Both the position numbers and the translations under genes were made by a program. The notes below the pieces were generated by a model. It was given only the letters and a program-made list of their open reading frames with translations. It ran no database searches and was not told the DNA's origin. This document shows, one piece after another, positions 1-7,091 of a stretch of 9,310 nucleotides of DNA (position 1 is its first letter; every line of letters starts with the position of its first letter). The stretch comes from Gemmatimonadota bacterium (lineage in GTDB: Bacteria > Gemmatimonadota > Gemmatimonadetes > Longimicrobiales > Gaopeijiaceae). The stretch is from positions 1 to 9,310 of the forward strand of contig RFGQ01000185.1 of NCBI GenBank assembly GCA_003695865.1, given 5' to 3'.

Positions 1-334
1 CCCCGTGCCGGTCGTGCTGGCACTGGCCGACTCGTTGGCGCTCGACCTCTCACCCGCTGCGCGCGATTCGATCGAGTCGATCGGCCAGGGCCTCGATGAG
101 CGGCTCGAGCCTCTGCGCCAGGAACTCGGCGAGCGTCTGCGGGGCGTCGAGGGTCGTCAGGCCATCGCCGCGCTCCGCGACGCCCAGCCGCTCGTTCAGG
201 AGGGACGGGGCGAGATCCGCGCGGCGCTGGAGGCGGTGCGGGCCGTGATGGGGGACGAGGCCTGGGGGCGGCTTCCCGAGAGGCTGCGCAACCTCTTCGC
301 CGGCGCGGCGGGAGGCCGGCGCCGGGGCGGCTGA
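1..334 (+). CDS. C-terminal end of an envelope protein with a Spy/CpxP-like helical tail (5' truncated)
   Basis: Only the last 110 or so codons are in the window. The frame is open from the left edge (a Pro codon precedes the first GTG at 5), so the GTG is probably not the start. The visible part is almost wholly helical and highly charged. It opens with a VLALADSLALDLSP segment followed by long Arg/Glu/Leu helices, an E-A-W-x-R-L-P-E-R-L-R-N-L-F motif near the end, and a Gly/Arg-rich tail. From memory, similar tails (adSLgLs... VLtpEQWarLPe.lRnpF) sit at the C-terminus of large carboxypeptidase-regulatory/TonB-receptor-like outer-membrane proteins in Gemmatimonadota and resemble Spy/CpxP periplasmic helical domains. 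The main body is outside the window, so the full function cannot be named. The TGA stop lies 10 bp from the stop of the convergent gene at 345. Confidence 0.6.
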   Translation, partial: PVPVVLALADSLALDLSPAARDSIESIGQGLDERLEPLRQELGERLRGVEGRQAIAALRDAQPLVQEGRGEIRAALEAVRAVMGDEAWGRLPERLRNLFAGAAGGRRRGG

Positions 335-344
335 GGGTGCTGCT

Positions 345-2069
345 TCATTCGCCGCCCGCGCGGTCCACGATCAGCGCCACGTCGGCGTAGCGCACCTCGT
401 GGTCGGGCTCGAGGTAGACGCGGCGGGCCGGGCCCTCGCGGCCGTCCAGGACGACGCGCACCTCGACCCAGCGCCGTAGCGGAATGCCACAGAGGGCGTA
501 GAACCCCGACTCGCGGATGGGCCTCTGGATTCCGGCGCGGCCGCCGGAGCCCCGGTTCATGCGCAGGATGTCCCACATCCCCTGCACGACCGCCTCGGAG
601 AGTGGGCGCCCCGTGTCGGCGTCGCGAGCGTAGCCCAGAATGATTCCGGTGCCGGAGGGAAAGGCCTGATCCCGGCAGGCCTCGACCAGCACCTGGGCCC
701 GCCCCGGCAGGCGCAGCCGGAGCGTGTCGGCCTGGCCCTCTTCCAGGCGGACGCGGACGGGCGCCGGCTCGAAGCCCAGCGAGTCGAGCGACGGCACGCG
801 TACGTTCACCTCGAACAGTCCGTCGGGCAGGCCGGCGAACTGGAAGCTGCCGTCGGGCCCGGTCACGGCGGCCGCCCCGGTGTCGTCGTCGAGCCAGACC
901 CTGGCACCCGCGATGGGCCGGGCCGACAGGGAGTCGAGCACGACGCCCGTGAGCGACGCGGCGAGCCCGTCCAGGACGAGGCGGCCCTGCCGGTCGCGCA
1001 CGCGCACCACGGTGCCGCCCGCTTCGGCCAGCTCGGCCAGGTCCCACACCGCCAGGATTCCACGCTGGCGCTCGAGCACGGGCATGCGGATGGCCCAGTC
1101 GCGCACGATCCACGTGCCGCCCGGCATACGCTCGAAGTCCACGTGCCCGCCCGCGCGGCCGCGCACCGCCCGGTCTCCGCCGGGCGTCGGCAGGTTGCGG
1201 TAGCGGAACTCGAGGCGGTCGAGGCGCGCGGTCGCCTCCTCGAGCCAGAAGACACCTTCGATGTCGGCGCGCGAAGCGTCCCGCTCCACCGGCTCGAATT
1301 CCAGCCCCAGGTACCCCGCGCGCTCACCCTCGCCGCGCCGCAGGCGCAGGCAGTGGGTGTCGAGGAACGCGTCCGACAACAGCACCTCGGCGTCGGGGGC
1401 GTAGTAGGCGAGCTCCTCGCCTTCGCGACGGACGTATCCGTCGCGGACCAGCGTGTCGGCCGGCAGCGCGACGAAGGGCTGCGCCACCCAACGTCGGTCC
1501 ACGCTGCGATCCTCGTCGAGGATGCGGCGGCCGCGCGGGTCCAGGCGCCGCTGGTAGGTGCGCACGACGAACTGATAGATCGCCTGGGCGCTCGTGTAGC
1601 GCGCCACCTCGAGGGCCTTGCGAGCCTCGTCCCAGGCACGCGCGGTGGCCTCGCCTTCGCCCGGGCGCACCTCGCAGCGCCGGCCCGCCTCGACCGTAAG
1701 TCCGCGCAGCGCGATGGCCTCGACCGGCACCTCGAGGCGGTGGGGGACCACGCCGCGGTCGGGCACGACGATGGGCCCCGACACCGTGCTGGCGTGCCCG
1801 ATCCGCTCGGCGCGCAGGTGGTAGGTGCCTCCGCCGGGCAGGGCCACCGTGTAGCGGCCGGATTCGTCGGTGAGGCGCCAGGCGACGCGCCGGCCCTCGC
1901 CGTCGAACACGACGACGGCCGCGCCCTCGACAGGCGCGCCCGTACCCTCGGTCACGATCTGGCCGCGGATACCCTGCGCTCGCGCGGAAGGCGCCCAGGC
2001 CATCGCCGGAGCCAGGCCCAGCGTGAGGACGGCGAAAACGACGACGGGTCTCGGAGGCGCTGGGGTCAC
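345..2069 (-). CDS. Secreted protein with three carboxypeptidase-regulatory-like (CarboxypepD_reg) modules
   Basis: The protein has 574 aa from the GTG at 2069. An in-frame GTG at 2081 would add four residues, but AGGAG lies 4 nt before the 2069 start and nothing SD-like precedes 2081. A signal peptide ends near Ala31 (P-S-A-R-A|Q). Residues 33-94 form a regulatory-like beta-sandwich module (G-x-V...G-x-P-V-x-G-A...T-D-x-x-G-R-Y). Residues 372-433 form a second module (G-V-V-L-D...P-I-A-G-A-x-V...T-x-P-D-G-S-F). Residues 473-539 form a degenerate third (G-Y-A-x-D-x-x-T-G-R-P-L...E-S-G-F-Y). The centre, about 123-366, has a conserved-looking Cys followed by A-W-D-E-A-R-K-A-L and Y-Q-R-R-L-D, and probable beta strands; I cannot assign it a family. 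No metallopeptidase catalytic residues are visible, so this is not an enzyme of the carboxypeptidase family. An envelope binding or structural role is inferred. It is transcribed away from the S9 peptidase gene. Confidence 0.88.
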   Translation of the reverse strand: MTPAPPRPVVVFAVLTLGLAPAMAWAPSARAQGIRGQIVTEGTGAPVEGAAVVVFDGEGRRVAWRLTDESGRYTVALPGGGTYHLRAERIGHASTVSGPIVVPDRGVVPHRLEVPVEAIALRGLTVEAGRRCEVRPGEGEATARAWDEARKALEVARYTSAQAIYQFVVRTYQRRLDPRGRRILDEDRSVDRRWVAQPFVALPADTLVRDGYVRREGEELAYYAPDAEVLLSDAFLDTHCLRLRRGEGERAGYLGLEFEPVERDASRADIEGVFWLEEATARLDRLEFRYRNLPTPGGDRAVRGRAGGHVDFERMPGGTWIVRDWAIRMPVLERQRGILAVWDLAELAEAGGTVVRVRDRQGRLVLDGLAASLTGVVLDSLSARPIAGARVWLDDDTGAAAVTGPDGSFQFAGLPDGLFEVNVRVPSLDSLGFEPAPVRVRLEEGQADTLRLRLPGRAQVLVEACRDQAFPSGTGIILGYARDADTGRPLSEAVVQGMWDILRMNRGSGGRAGIQRPIRESGFYALCGIPLRRWVEVRVVLDGREGPARRVYLEPDHEVRYADVALIVDRAGGE

Positions 2070-2137
2070 CGGGCTCCTCACGGCTCAACGGCGGGATGGG
2101 GGTGTAGAGACCTACGGCTCGGGGATTCCGCCCTTTC

Positions 2138-2166
2138 TTGAGGCAAGTCCCCACCCCCCATACTTT
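2138..2166 (+). promoter_or_regulatory. Putative sigma-70-type promoter for the S9 peptidase gene
   Basis: TTGAGG at 2138-2143 and TACTTT at 2161-2166 are separated by 17 bp. They match the -35 and -10 consensus at 4/6 and 3/6 positions and lie in the only AT-rich patch of this intergenic region. A start point near 2173 would give a leader of about 55 nt before the ATG at 2228. This is a reading by eye; a shifted -10 (CATACT, 2159-2164) is also possible. I found no equally good promoter for the divergent gene on the other strand. Confidence 0.4.
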
Positions 2167-2227
2167 TATGCCGCTCCGGCCGAGGGGGCCAGGGCGATCT
2201 CCACCCGCACCGTCGAACGGGAGCCGC

Positions 2228-4372
2228 ATGACGCCGTCGTCCCCGGCCCTGAGGCAGGCCACCCGCGCCGGGCTCGTGCTCGTGGCGCTGCTCGCCGTCG
2301 CGGGCCCGCTGTGTGCGCAGCGAGGCTTCGAGCCCGCCGACTACTACCGCATCCGCACGGCCTCACAGGTGGCCGTGTCGCCCCTCGGCGACCTGGTCGC
2401 GTTCACGGTGACCCGGGTGCTCGAGGACGAGAACCGGCGCCGCCGCGAGATCTGGATGCAGCCCCTGCAGAACGGGCGCCCCGCCGGCGAGCCCTATCGG
2501 TTCACGGATCCCACCGAAGACTCGCACTCGCCGGTCTGGTCGCCCGACGGCGCGCTGCTCGCGTTCACTTCGCGGCGCGGAGACGACCCGAACACGACCT
2601 GGTTCGTGCGCATCACCGGGCCGGGCGGCGAGGCGTTCCACATCGACGGGGTCGAGGGCTCTCCGGTGTGGTCCGAGGACGGCGCGTTCATCGCGTATAC
2701 GAAGGTGGTCGGCCGCGACGAGGGTGAGCGCGCCGGCTGGATCGCGCCCGACGCGCTCTCCCACACCCTCGATCCGGAGCGATTCGATGGGCGGGTGATC
2801 ACGTCGATGCGCTACAAGCGTGACGGCACGCGAGAGCTGCTCCCGCATCCTTCGGTTCGGGGTCGCCGGCAGCTCTTCGTGGTCGCGGCGAGCGGAGGCG
2901 GTGCCCGGCAGCTCACCGACCTGCCCTTCGACGTGGGCGACCCGGTGTGGTCCCCCGACGGGCGCCTCGTCTACTTCACCGGGGACGAGCGGCAGTTCGA
3001 CGAGGACAACGACGAGCTCAGGGGCGACATCTGGGTGGTGCGGGTGACCGACGGAGCCGTCCAGCGGATCACCCCCGATCCCGGATCGGAGCGCGCCCCG
3101 GCTCTCTCGCCCGACGGGTCGCGCCTTGCGTTCCGTGCGGTGGCGGAGCGCGGCGGCCCCGAAGACCTCTTCGTCGTCGATCTGGGCACGGACGGGCGCT
3201 TCCGGGGCGAGCCCGTGAACCTGACGGCCGATTGGGACCTCGATCCGGGTGACCCCCGCTGGAGCGCCGACGGGTCGGGCGTCCTGTTCGTGGCCCGCAT
3301 CGGTGGGAACCGCCACCTGTTCCGCGTGAATGCTCGCGGGGGACCGGTCATCCAGGTGACGCGGGGCGAGCGACAGCTCACCGGCGTCTCGTTCTCGCAG
3401 CGCGGGCACGTGATGGCGTACGTCGCCACCGACGCGGTCACTCCCACCGAGGTCTACGTGGCCCGCGGCGACGGGGGCAACGAGGTGCGCGCCTCGCACT
3501 TGAACGACGACTGGCTCGACGACATCCGGCTCGAGCGGCCCGAGCGTCTCACGTGGACGGTCGGTGACTCGGTGACGATCGAGGGGTGGGTGATCCCGCC
3601 GGTGGGGGCGCGGGAAGGGGAGCGGTATCCCCTCATCCTCAAGATCCACGGGGGGCCGCACTCGGCCTACGGCAACACCTTCTTCCCGACCTTCCACGTG
3701 CTCTCGGCCGCCGGCTTCTACGTGCTGTACAGCAACCCCCGGGGCTCGGACGGCTACGGTCACGACTTCGAGTACGCGACCCGCGGTCGGTGGGGGATCC
3801 TCGACTCGGAGGACTTCCTGCGCGGGATCGACGCGGCGCTGGCTCGCTTTCCCGGAGCCGATCCCGAGCGGCTGGGGGTGTCGGGTGGGAGCTACGGTGG
3901 CTTCATGACGAACTGGCTGACCGCGACCACCGACCGCTTCAAGGCTGCCGTCACGTCGCGCTCGATCGTGAACTGGGAGAGCTGGTGGGGCTCGTCCGAC
4001 GCTCAGCGGCTCACCGAGTTCGAGTTCTACGGTCCGCCCTGGGAGCGACGCGACCTCTACCGGCGGCTGTCACCGATCTCATACGTCGAGAACGTCACGG
4101 CGCCCACGCTGATCATCCATTCCGAGAACGACTACCGCACGCCGATCGGCGACGGTGAGCAGTGGTTCATGGCGCTCAAGAAGCGCGGCGTGCCGGTGGA
4201 GATGGTGCGCTATCCGCGCTCGTCGCACGGACTGTCACGCACGGGCGAGCCGTGGCTGCTCGTCGACCGCCTGGAGCGCATCCGCTCGTGGTTCGTGCAC
4301 TGGCTGATCGACGTACCGGCCGCGGCCACGGCCGCCGCGGCGCGCCCCGCCGAGGCGACGGGCGGCCGTTGA
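2228..4372 (+). CDS. Secreted S9 family serine peptidase (prolyl oligopeptidase/acylaminoacyl-peptidase type)
   Basis: This 714-aa protein should cleave short peptides from their N-terminal side in the periplasm. A signal peptide covers about residues 1-30 (hydrophobic L-V-L-V-A-L-L-A-V-A, then L-C-A|Q). The N-terminal half is a beta-propeller with PD40/TolB-like blades of the W-S-P-D-G type near residues 47-61, 101-114, 145-158, 238-251, 290-303 and 342-356. The C-terminal alpha/beta hydrolase has H-G-G-P-H at 474-478 (oxyanion region), nucleophile Ser555 in G-G-S-Y-G-G-F, Asp635 in S-E-N-D-Y-R-T-P, and His667 in S-S-H-G. The triad is complete, and the length is normal for S9B/S9C enzymes. 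I chose the ATG at 2228 because GGGAG lies 4 nt upstream and the signal peptide follows directly; upstream in-frame TTG (2138) and ATG (2168) codons would only add a Pro/Arg-rich stretch. The substrate is unknown. An Ala-rich tail follows the catalytic domain. Confidence 0.95.
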   Translation: MTPSSPALRQATRAGLVLVALLAVAGPLCAQRGFEPADYYRIRTASQVAVSPLGDLVAFTVTRVLEDENRRRREIWMQPLQNGRPAGEPYRFTDPTEDSHSPVWSPDGALLAFTSRRGDDPNTTWFVRITGPGGEAFHIDGVEGSPVWSEDGAFIAYTKVVGRDEGERAGWIAPDALSHTLDPERFDGRVITSMRYKRDGTRELLPHPSVRGRRQLFVVAASGGGARQLTDLPFDVGDPVWSPDGRLVYFTGDERQFDEDNDELRGDIWVVRVTDGAVQRITPDPGSERAPALSPDGSRLAFRAVAERGGPEDLFVVDLGTDGRFRGEPVNLTADWDLDPGDPRWSADGSGVLFVARIGGNRHLFRVNARGGPVIQVTRGERQLTGVSFSQRGHVMAYVATDAVTPTEVYVARGDGGNEVRASHLNDDWLDDIRLERPERLTWTVGDSVTIEGWVIPPVGAREGERYPLILKIHGGPHSAYGNTFFPTFHVLSAAGFYVLYSNPRGSDGYGHDFEYATRGRWGILDSEDFLRGIDAALARFPGADPERLGVSGGSYGGFMTNWLTATTDRFKAAVTSRSIVNWESWWGSSDAQRLTEFEFYGPPWERRDLYRRLSPISYVENVTAPTLIIHSENDYRTPIGDGEQWFMALKKRGVPVEMVRYPRSSHGLSRTGEPWLLVDRLERIRSWFVHWLIDVPAAATAAAARPAEATGGR

Positions 4373-4410
4373 CCCGCTCCGGCCGCGGCGGCGCGAGTCC
4401 GGACGAAGGC

Positions 4411-4425
4411 AGCCCGTCGCGGGCT
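4411..4425. terminator. Short hairpin between convergent genes
   Basis: AGCCCG (4411-4416) and CGGGCT (4420-4425) form a perfect 6-bp stem with a 3-nt loop in the 52-bp gap between the S9 peptidase stop (4372) and the stop codon of the helical-repeat gene (4425-4427). There is no U-tract on either side, so it is at best a weak bidirectional terminator. The placement is suggestive and the structure is minimal. Confidence 0.3.
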
Positions 4426-5285
4426 CAGCCGCCCGGGCGCCTCGCGCCGCCCGAAGGCCGCGTGGATCCACTCCGATCCCCCGATCCCGCCTGGTCGCGC
4501 GGGCGCAGCCGCGACGGCTCGGACCCGGGTGGAACCGGGCGGCCCTTGACCCGGTCGGGTACGCCGCCGCCCGGGCGGCGGTGGATGCGGTCTACCGGCA
4601 CACCGTCGCGCATCGCGCGCAGCATGCGGCGCGCAGCGTCGGGGGGCAGGACGCCGTCGCGCACCATGCGTCGCAGTGCCGCGGGCACGTCGAGCAGTCC
4701 CTCTTCGGTGCGGGTACGCTGAAGCGCCTCACGCAGCACCTCGACGGCGCGATCGGCCGGCACGCCGGCCTCCACCAGATCGCCCATCACCACCAGCGCC
4801 ATGGGCGTACGCTCACCGGCGCGTTCCCCGACGGCGCGGACCGCGTCGGGCGCCACCCCGCGGCGTAGCGCGTCGGCGCCGGCGACGATCCACGAGGTCT
4901 GGGGCGTGCCGCCCATCAGTTCCCGGGCACGGGCCAGGCGACCCGCGTAGTCTCGAAGCGCGCCCACCACCCTGGGTGGGGGAATGCGCTTGGCGGCGCC
5001 CTCGAGCGCCTTGTCGTAGAGGGGTTCGGCCGGAAGGCCCTGCCGCGCGGCCTCGGCGATGACCTGCTCGATCTGCTCGACGGCCGCCTCGGGGTAGGCC
5101 CGGCGGAGCCGTTCGGCGCGCGTCGGACCCTCGGTGGGTTCCTGCGCCGCGGCCGCTGCGGCCGGCCCGATCACCAGCGCGGTGAGCAGCGCGAGCGCCG
5201 GCCCTCGCAGGGCGCCGCCGTGACGCCTTGCCGGCCGCCGGGCCGCGGCCCGGCCGATCGCAGATCCGTGCGTACGTCGATTCAT
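4425..5285 (-). CDS. Secreted helical-repeat protein, last gene of the sigma-factor operon (function unknown)
   Basis: I do not recognise a named family. The protein has 286 aa from the ATG at 5285, which has AGAGGA 7 nt upstream, inside the 20-nt gap after the preceding gene. A long Arg-rich n-region is followed by a hydrophobic stretch (residues 28-47, ending in six Ala) with likely cleavage before Gln48, so it is probably exported. Residues 55-235 are predicted all-helical and contain five turns of the form G-[LV]-x-x-[DE]-x-[AL] (near 83, 143, 174, 211 and 228), each between amphipathic helices, suggesting a repeat solenoid. The last 50 residues or so are Gly/Pro/Arg-rich and look disordered and basic. 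No cysteine, catalytic motif or transmembrane helix is seen beyond the signal. Its place behind two glycogen-binding-domain genes suggests an envelope partner of that system; this is inference. Confidence 0.8.
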   Translation of the reverse strand: MNRRTHGSAIGRAAARRPARRHGGALRGPALALLTALVIGPAAAAAAQEPTEGPTRAERLRRAYPEAAVEQIEQVIAEAARQGLPAEPLYDKALEGAAKRIPPPRVVGALRDYAGRLARARELMGGTPQTSWIVAGADALRRGVAPDAVRAVGERAGERTPMALVVMGDLVEAGVPADRAVEVLREALQRTRTEEGLLDVPAALRRMVRDGVLPPDAARRMLRAMRDGVPVDRIHRRPGGGVPDRVKGRPVPPGSEPSRLRPRDQAGSGDRSGSTRPSGGARRPGG

Positions 5286-5305
5286 CGTTCGATCCTCTGG
5301 GTCCT

Positions 5306-6448
5306 TCAGGGTACGACCAGCGTTGCGTTCGTCTGCCCCCATTCGTCTTCCACGGCCCCGGGCGTGCCCGGGGGCACGTACCAGGCGCCGTCCACCATGA
5401 ACCCGAAGTGGTGGGTCCCCGCAGGTATGACGAGTTCGAGCACCCAGGCGTCACCGTCGCGGCGCATGGGGCGCTCCTCCCACCCGGTGAAGTCACCGAG
5501 CAGCGCCACCGTCCCGGCCGCGCGCTCCAGACGGAAGCGCGCCACCACGGTGCCGTCCCGCTCCTCGAGCCGCACCAGCGGCATGGCGACCGGTTCCGAA
5601 AACACCACGAGCTGCCGGGCCAGCGCGAACCCTCCCTGTCCGCCGGCCTGCGCCCGCACGAGCGGGTCGGGCTCGGAGCGTCCGCCCGTGAGGCGTGCGA
5701 TCCAGCGGCCACCGAATGGCACGCTCAGGGTGAGCGTGCCCGTCGTTTCGTTGCCCGTCGGCGTGTCCCAGAGCGCGGCCGACGCCCGCACGGTCGTGCC
5801 GGCCAACAGCGCCGTGAGTTCGGCCCGCACGCGGCGGTACGTGCCTCCTTCGGAGTCGAAGGCGCCCGCGTCCAGCTTGACGGAGGCGCGCGTACCGGTC
5901 CACTGGAGTTCGGGGCCGCCGCCGCCGTGCCACAGGTCGGCCTCGAAGTCGCGGGTACGCTCGCCGCGCCGCAGGGTGAGGGTCGAGCGGCCGCTGCCCC
6001 CCTCGGCGTAGCCCCCCACGCGCCAGGCGCCGGCTCGCAGCCGTAGGCGCAGCGCGCCCTCGCCCGCCAGGGTCTCGTAGACGAAGGGTTCGCCCACGCG
6101 GAAGCCGTACCCGGTCGCGTCGACCTGTGCCTCGAGCGGGCCCCCGAGCCCGGTCACGCCGCGCAGGCCTACGAGCCCGCTCACCCAGTCGCCCGCGGTG
6201 GCGTCGGACGTGAAACCGGCGAACGCGCCGGCGTAGACGCCGCTGCCTCCGTCGCTCCAGCGGTCCACCTGGAGGCCCGCCGTGAGGTAGCTGGAGGCCT
6301 GCGCGTCGCTGCCCGCGGGCGGGAAGGAGCGGGTGGCGCCCACCTCGATGCGCAGATCCCCGGACTGTGGCGACGCTGCGCAGGGGCTCACCGCTGCCAC
6401 CGGGGAGAGCAGCGCGAAGGCCAGAGCGAGGGGGCGCGCACGGGTCAT
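5306..6448 (-). CDS. Exported barrel-like protein with a C-terminal AMPK/CBM48-type glycogen-binding domain
   Basis: The protein has 380 aa. A signal peptide occupies about residues 1-25. Residues 30-290 show alternating hydrophobic/polar strands rich in Gly, Tyr, Trp and Thr with short turns (A-G-A-F-A-G-F-T, W-R-V-G-G-Y-A-E-G), typical of an outer-membrane beta-barrel; this is a pattern reading and no barrel family is named. Residues 300-380 are a carbohydrate-binding module of the AMPK-beta/CBM48 type: G-D-F-T-G-W (Trp323), P-A-G-T-H-H-F-G-F-M-V-D-G-A-W (Trp356) and G-Q-T-N-A (Asn374). Aligned by eye these match Trp100, Trp133 and Asn150 of mammalian AMPK beta-1, while the Lys126 position is Gly. 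The ATG at 6448 lies 7 nt after the previous stop and lacks a clear SD, so reinitiation is likely. Binding of an alpha-glucan at the cell surface is inferred. Confidence 0.85.
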   Translation of the reverse strand: MTRARPLALAFALLSPVAAVSPCAASPQSGDLRIEVGATRSFPPAGSDAQASSYLTAGLQVDRWSDGGSGVYAGAFAGFTSDATAGDWVSGLVGLRGVTGLGGPLEAQVDATGYGFRVGEPFVYETLAGEGALRLRLRAGAWRVGGYAEGGSGRSTLTLRRGERTRDFEADLWHGGGGPELQWTGTRASVKLDAGAFDSEGGTYRRVRAELTALLAGTTVRASAALWDTPTGNETTGTLTLSVPFGGRWIARLTGGRSEPDPLVRAQAGGQGGFALARQLVVFSEPVAMPLVRLEERDGTVVARFRLERAAGTVALLGDFTGWEERPMRRDGDAWVLELVIPAGTHHFGFMVDGAWYVPPGTPGAVEDEWGQTNATLVVP

Positions 6449-6455
6449 GGTGTCG

Positions 6456-7091
6456 TCAGATGCTCGAAGGCGGAGCCACGGCGAGGACCGCGTTGCGGTT
6501 TCCGAATCCGTCGTCCTCGTAGCGGTCGGCTTTGGGGTCGGTCACCCAACGTTCGCCGTCGATGACGAACATGTACTTGTGCACGCCCGGACGGAGCGGG
6601 ACGCGGCCGGTCCACACGCCGTCGCCGTCCACGTCTTCCAGAACGACGTCGTCCCCCCAGTCGTTGAAGTCGCCCGAAACCGCGACGCTCCGCGCACCGG
6701 GCGCCTCGAGCGTGAACTCCACCAGGATCTCCGTCGCCCCGGCGGGCGCCGCGACCGTCGCGACCTGGCCCTCGGGGCCGGCCGGAGGCGTACGCACCAC
6801 GAACACGACCGCGGCCAGCGCGGCGGCGGCGAGCAGTCCGGTGAGCGGAGACACCTGGATCGGACGCGGGCGCAGGAGCCACGAGAGCAGGCCCTCGCGG
6901 CGCGGCCGGGCCGCTTCGCGGGCGATCTCGGCCATCACCGCCGTTTCCATCCAGGGGGGTGCGCCGCCCGGGTCGTCGTCGCGCAGGTCGCGCGCCAGCG
7001 CATCCCAGGCATCGGCCTCGGCGCGCAGTTCGGGCGGCAGATCGTCGCGCGTCTCCTCACCGTCGAGGTACGCGTTCAGTCGGGCGTTCAT
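6456..7091 (-). CDS. Putative anti-sigma factor: single-pass membrane protein with periplasmic CBM48-type glycogen-binding domain
   Basis: The protein has 211 aa. The ATG overlaps the sigma-factor stop (ATGA), with GAAGGTG upstream as SD, so translation is coupled. Residues 1-75 are acidic and helical (N-A-Y-L-D-G-E...) and should be cytoplasmic, where an anti-sigma domain would hold the sigma factor. There is no cysteine in the protein, so the usual zinc H-x3-C-x2-C anti-sigma motif is absent. A hydrophobic segment at 81-99, preceded by Arg residues, is the membrane helix. Residues 121-206 form an AMPK-beta/CBM48-type module: S-G-D-F-N-D-W (Trp145), G-V-H-K-Y-M-F-V-I-D-G-E-R-W (Trp182), T-D-P, and G-N-R-N (Asn200), matching the sugar-contacting Trp/Trp/Asn set of AMPK beta-1 by eye. 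The anti-sigma role rests on position and topology; the carbohydrate module is clear. It could also be a glycogen-binding membrane protein without sigma binding. Confidence 0.85.
   Translation of the reverse strand: MNARLNAYLDGEETRDDLPPELRAEADAWDALARDLRDDDPGGAPPWMETAVMAEIAREAARPRREGLLSWLLRPRPIQVSPLTGLLAAAALAAVVFVVRTPPAGPEGQVATVAAPAGATEILVEFTLEAPGARSVAVSGDFNDWGDDVVLEDVDGDGVWTGRVPLRPGVHKYMFVIDGERWVTDPKADRYEDDGFGNRNAVLAVAPPSSI

Noticed and set aside
1143..2141. Long + strand frame across the regulatory-like protein gene
   Set aside because: It is an out-of-frame shadow: low-complexity Arg/Ala/His composition, no domain, no signal peptide, and it runs through the start of the true gene.
2138..2227. 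N-terminal extension of the S9 peptidase to an upstream TTG or ATG
   Set aside because: The extension is Pro/Arg-rich and would put about 30 residues before the signal peptide; GGGAG directly precedes the ATG at 2228, and the TTG at 2138 overlaps the putative -35.
2312..2320. Lipobox in the S9 peptidase signal (Cys29)
   Set aside because: The residues before Cys are G-P-L, which do not fit the lipobox; cleavage after L-C-A by signal peptidase I is more likely.
2363..3763. Long open frame (466 codons) on the - strand inside the S9 peptidase gene
   Set aside because: It is antisense to a gene with a complete catalytic triad and beta-propeller; its translation is Arg/His/Val/Asp-rich without domains. 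Open antisense frames are expected at this GC content.
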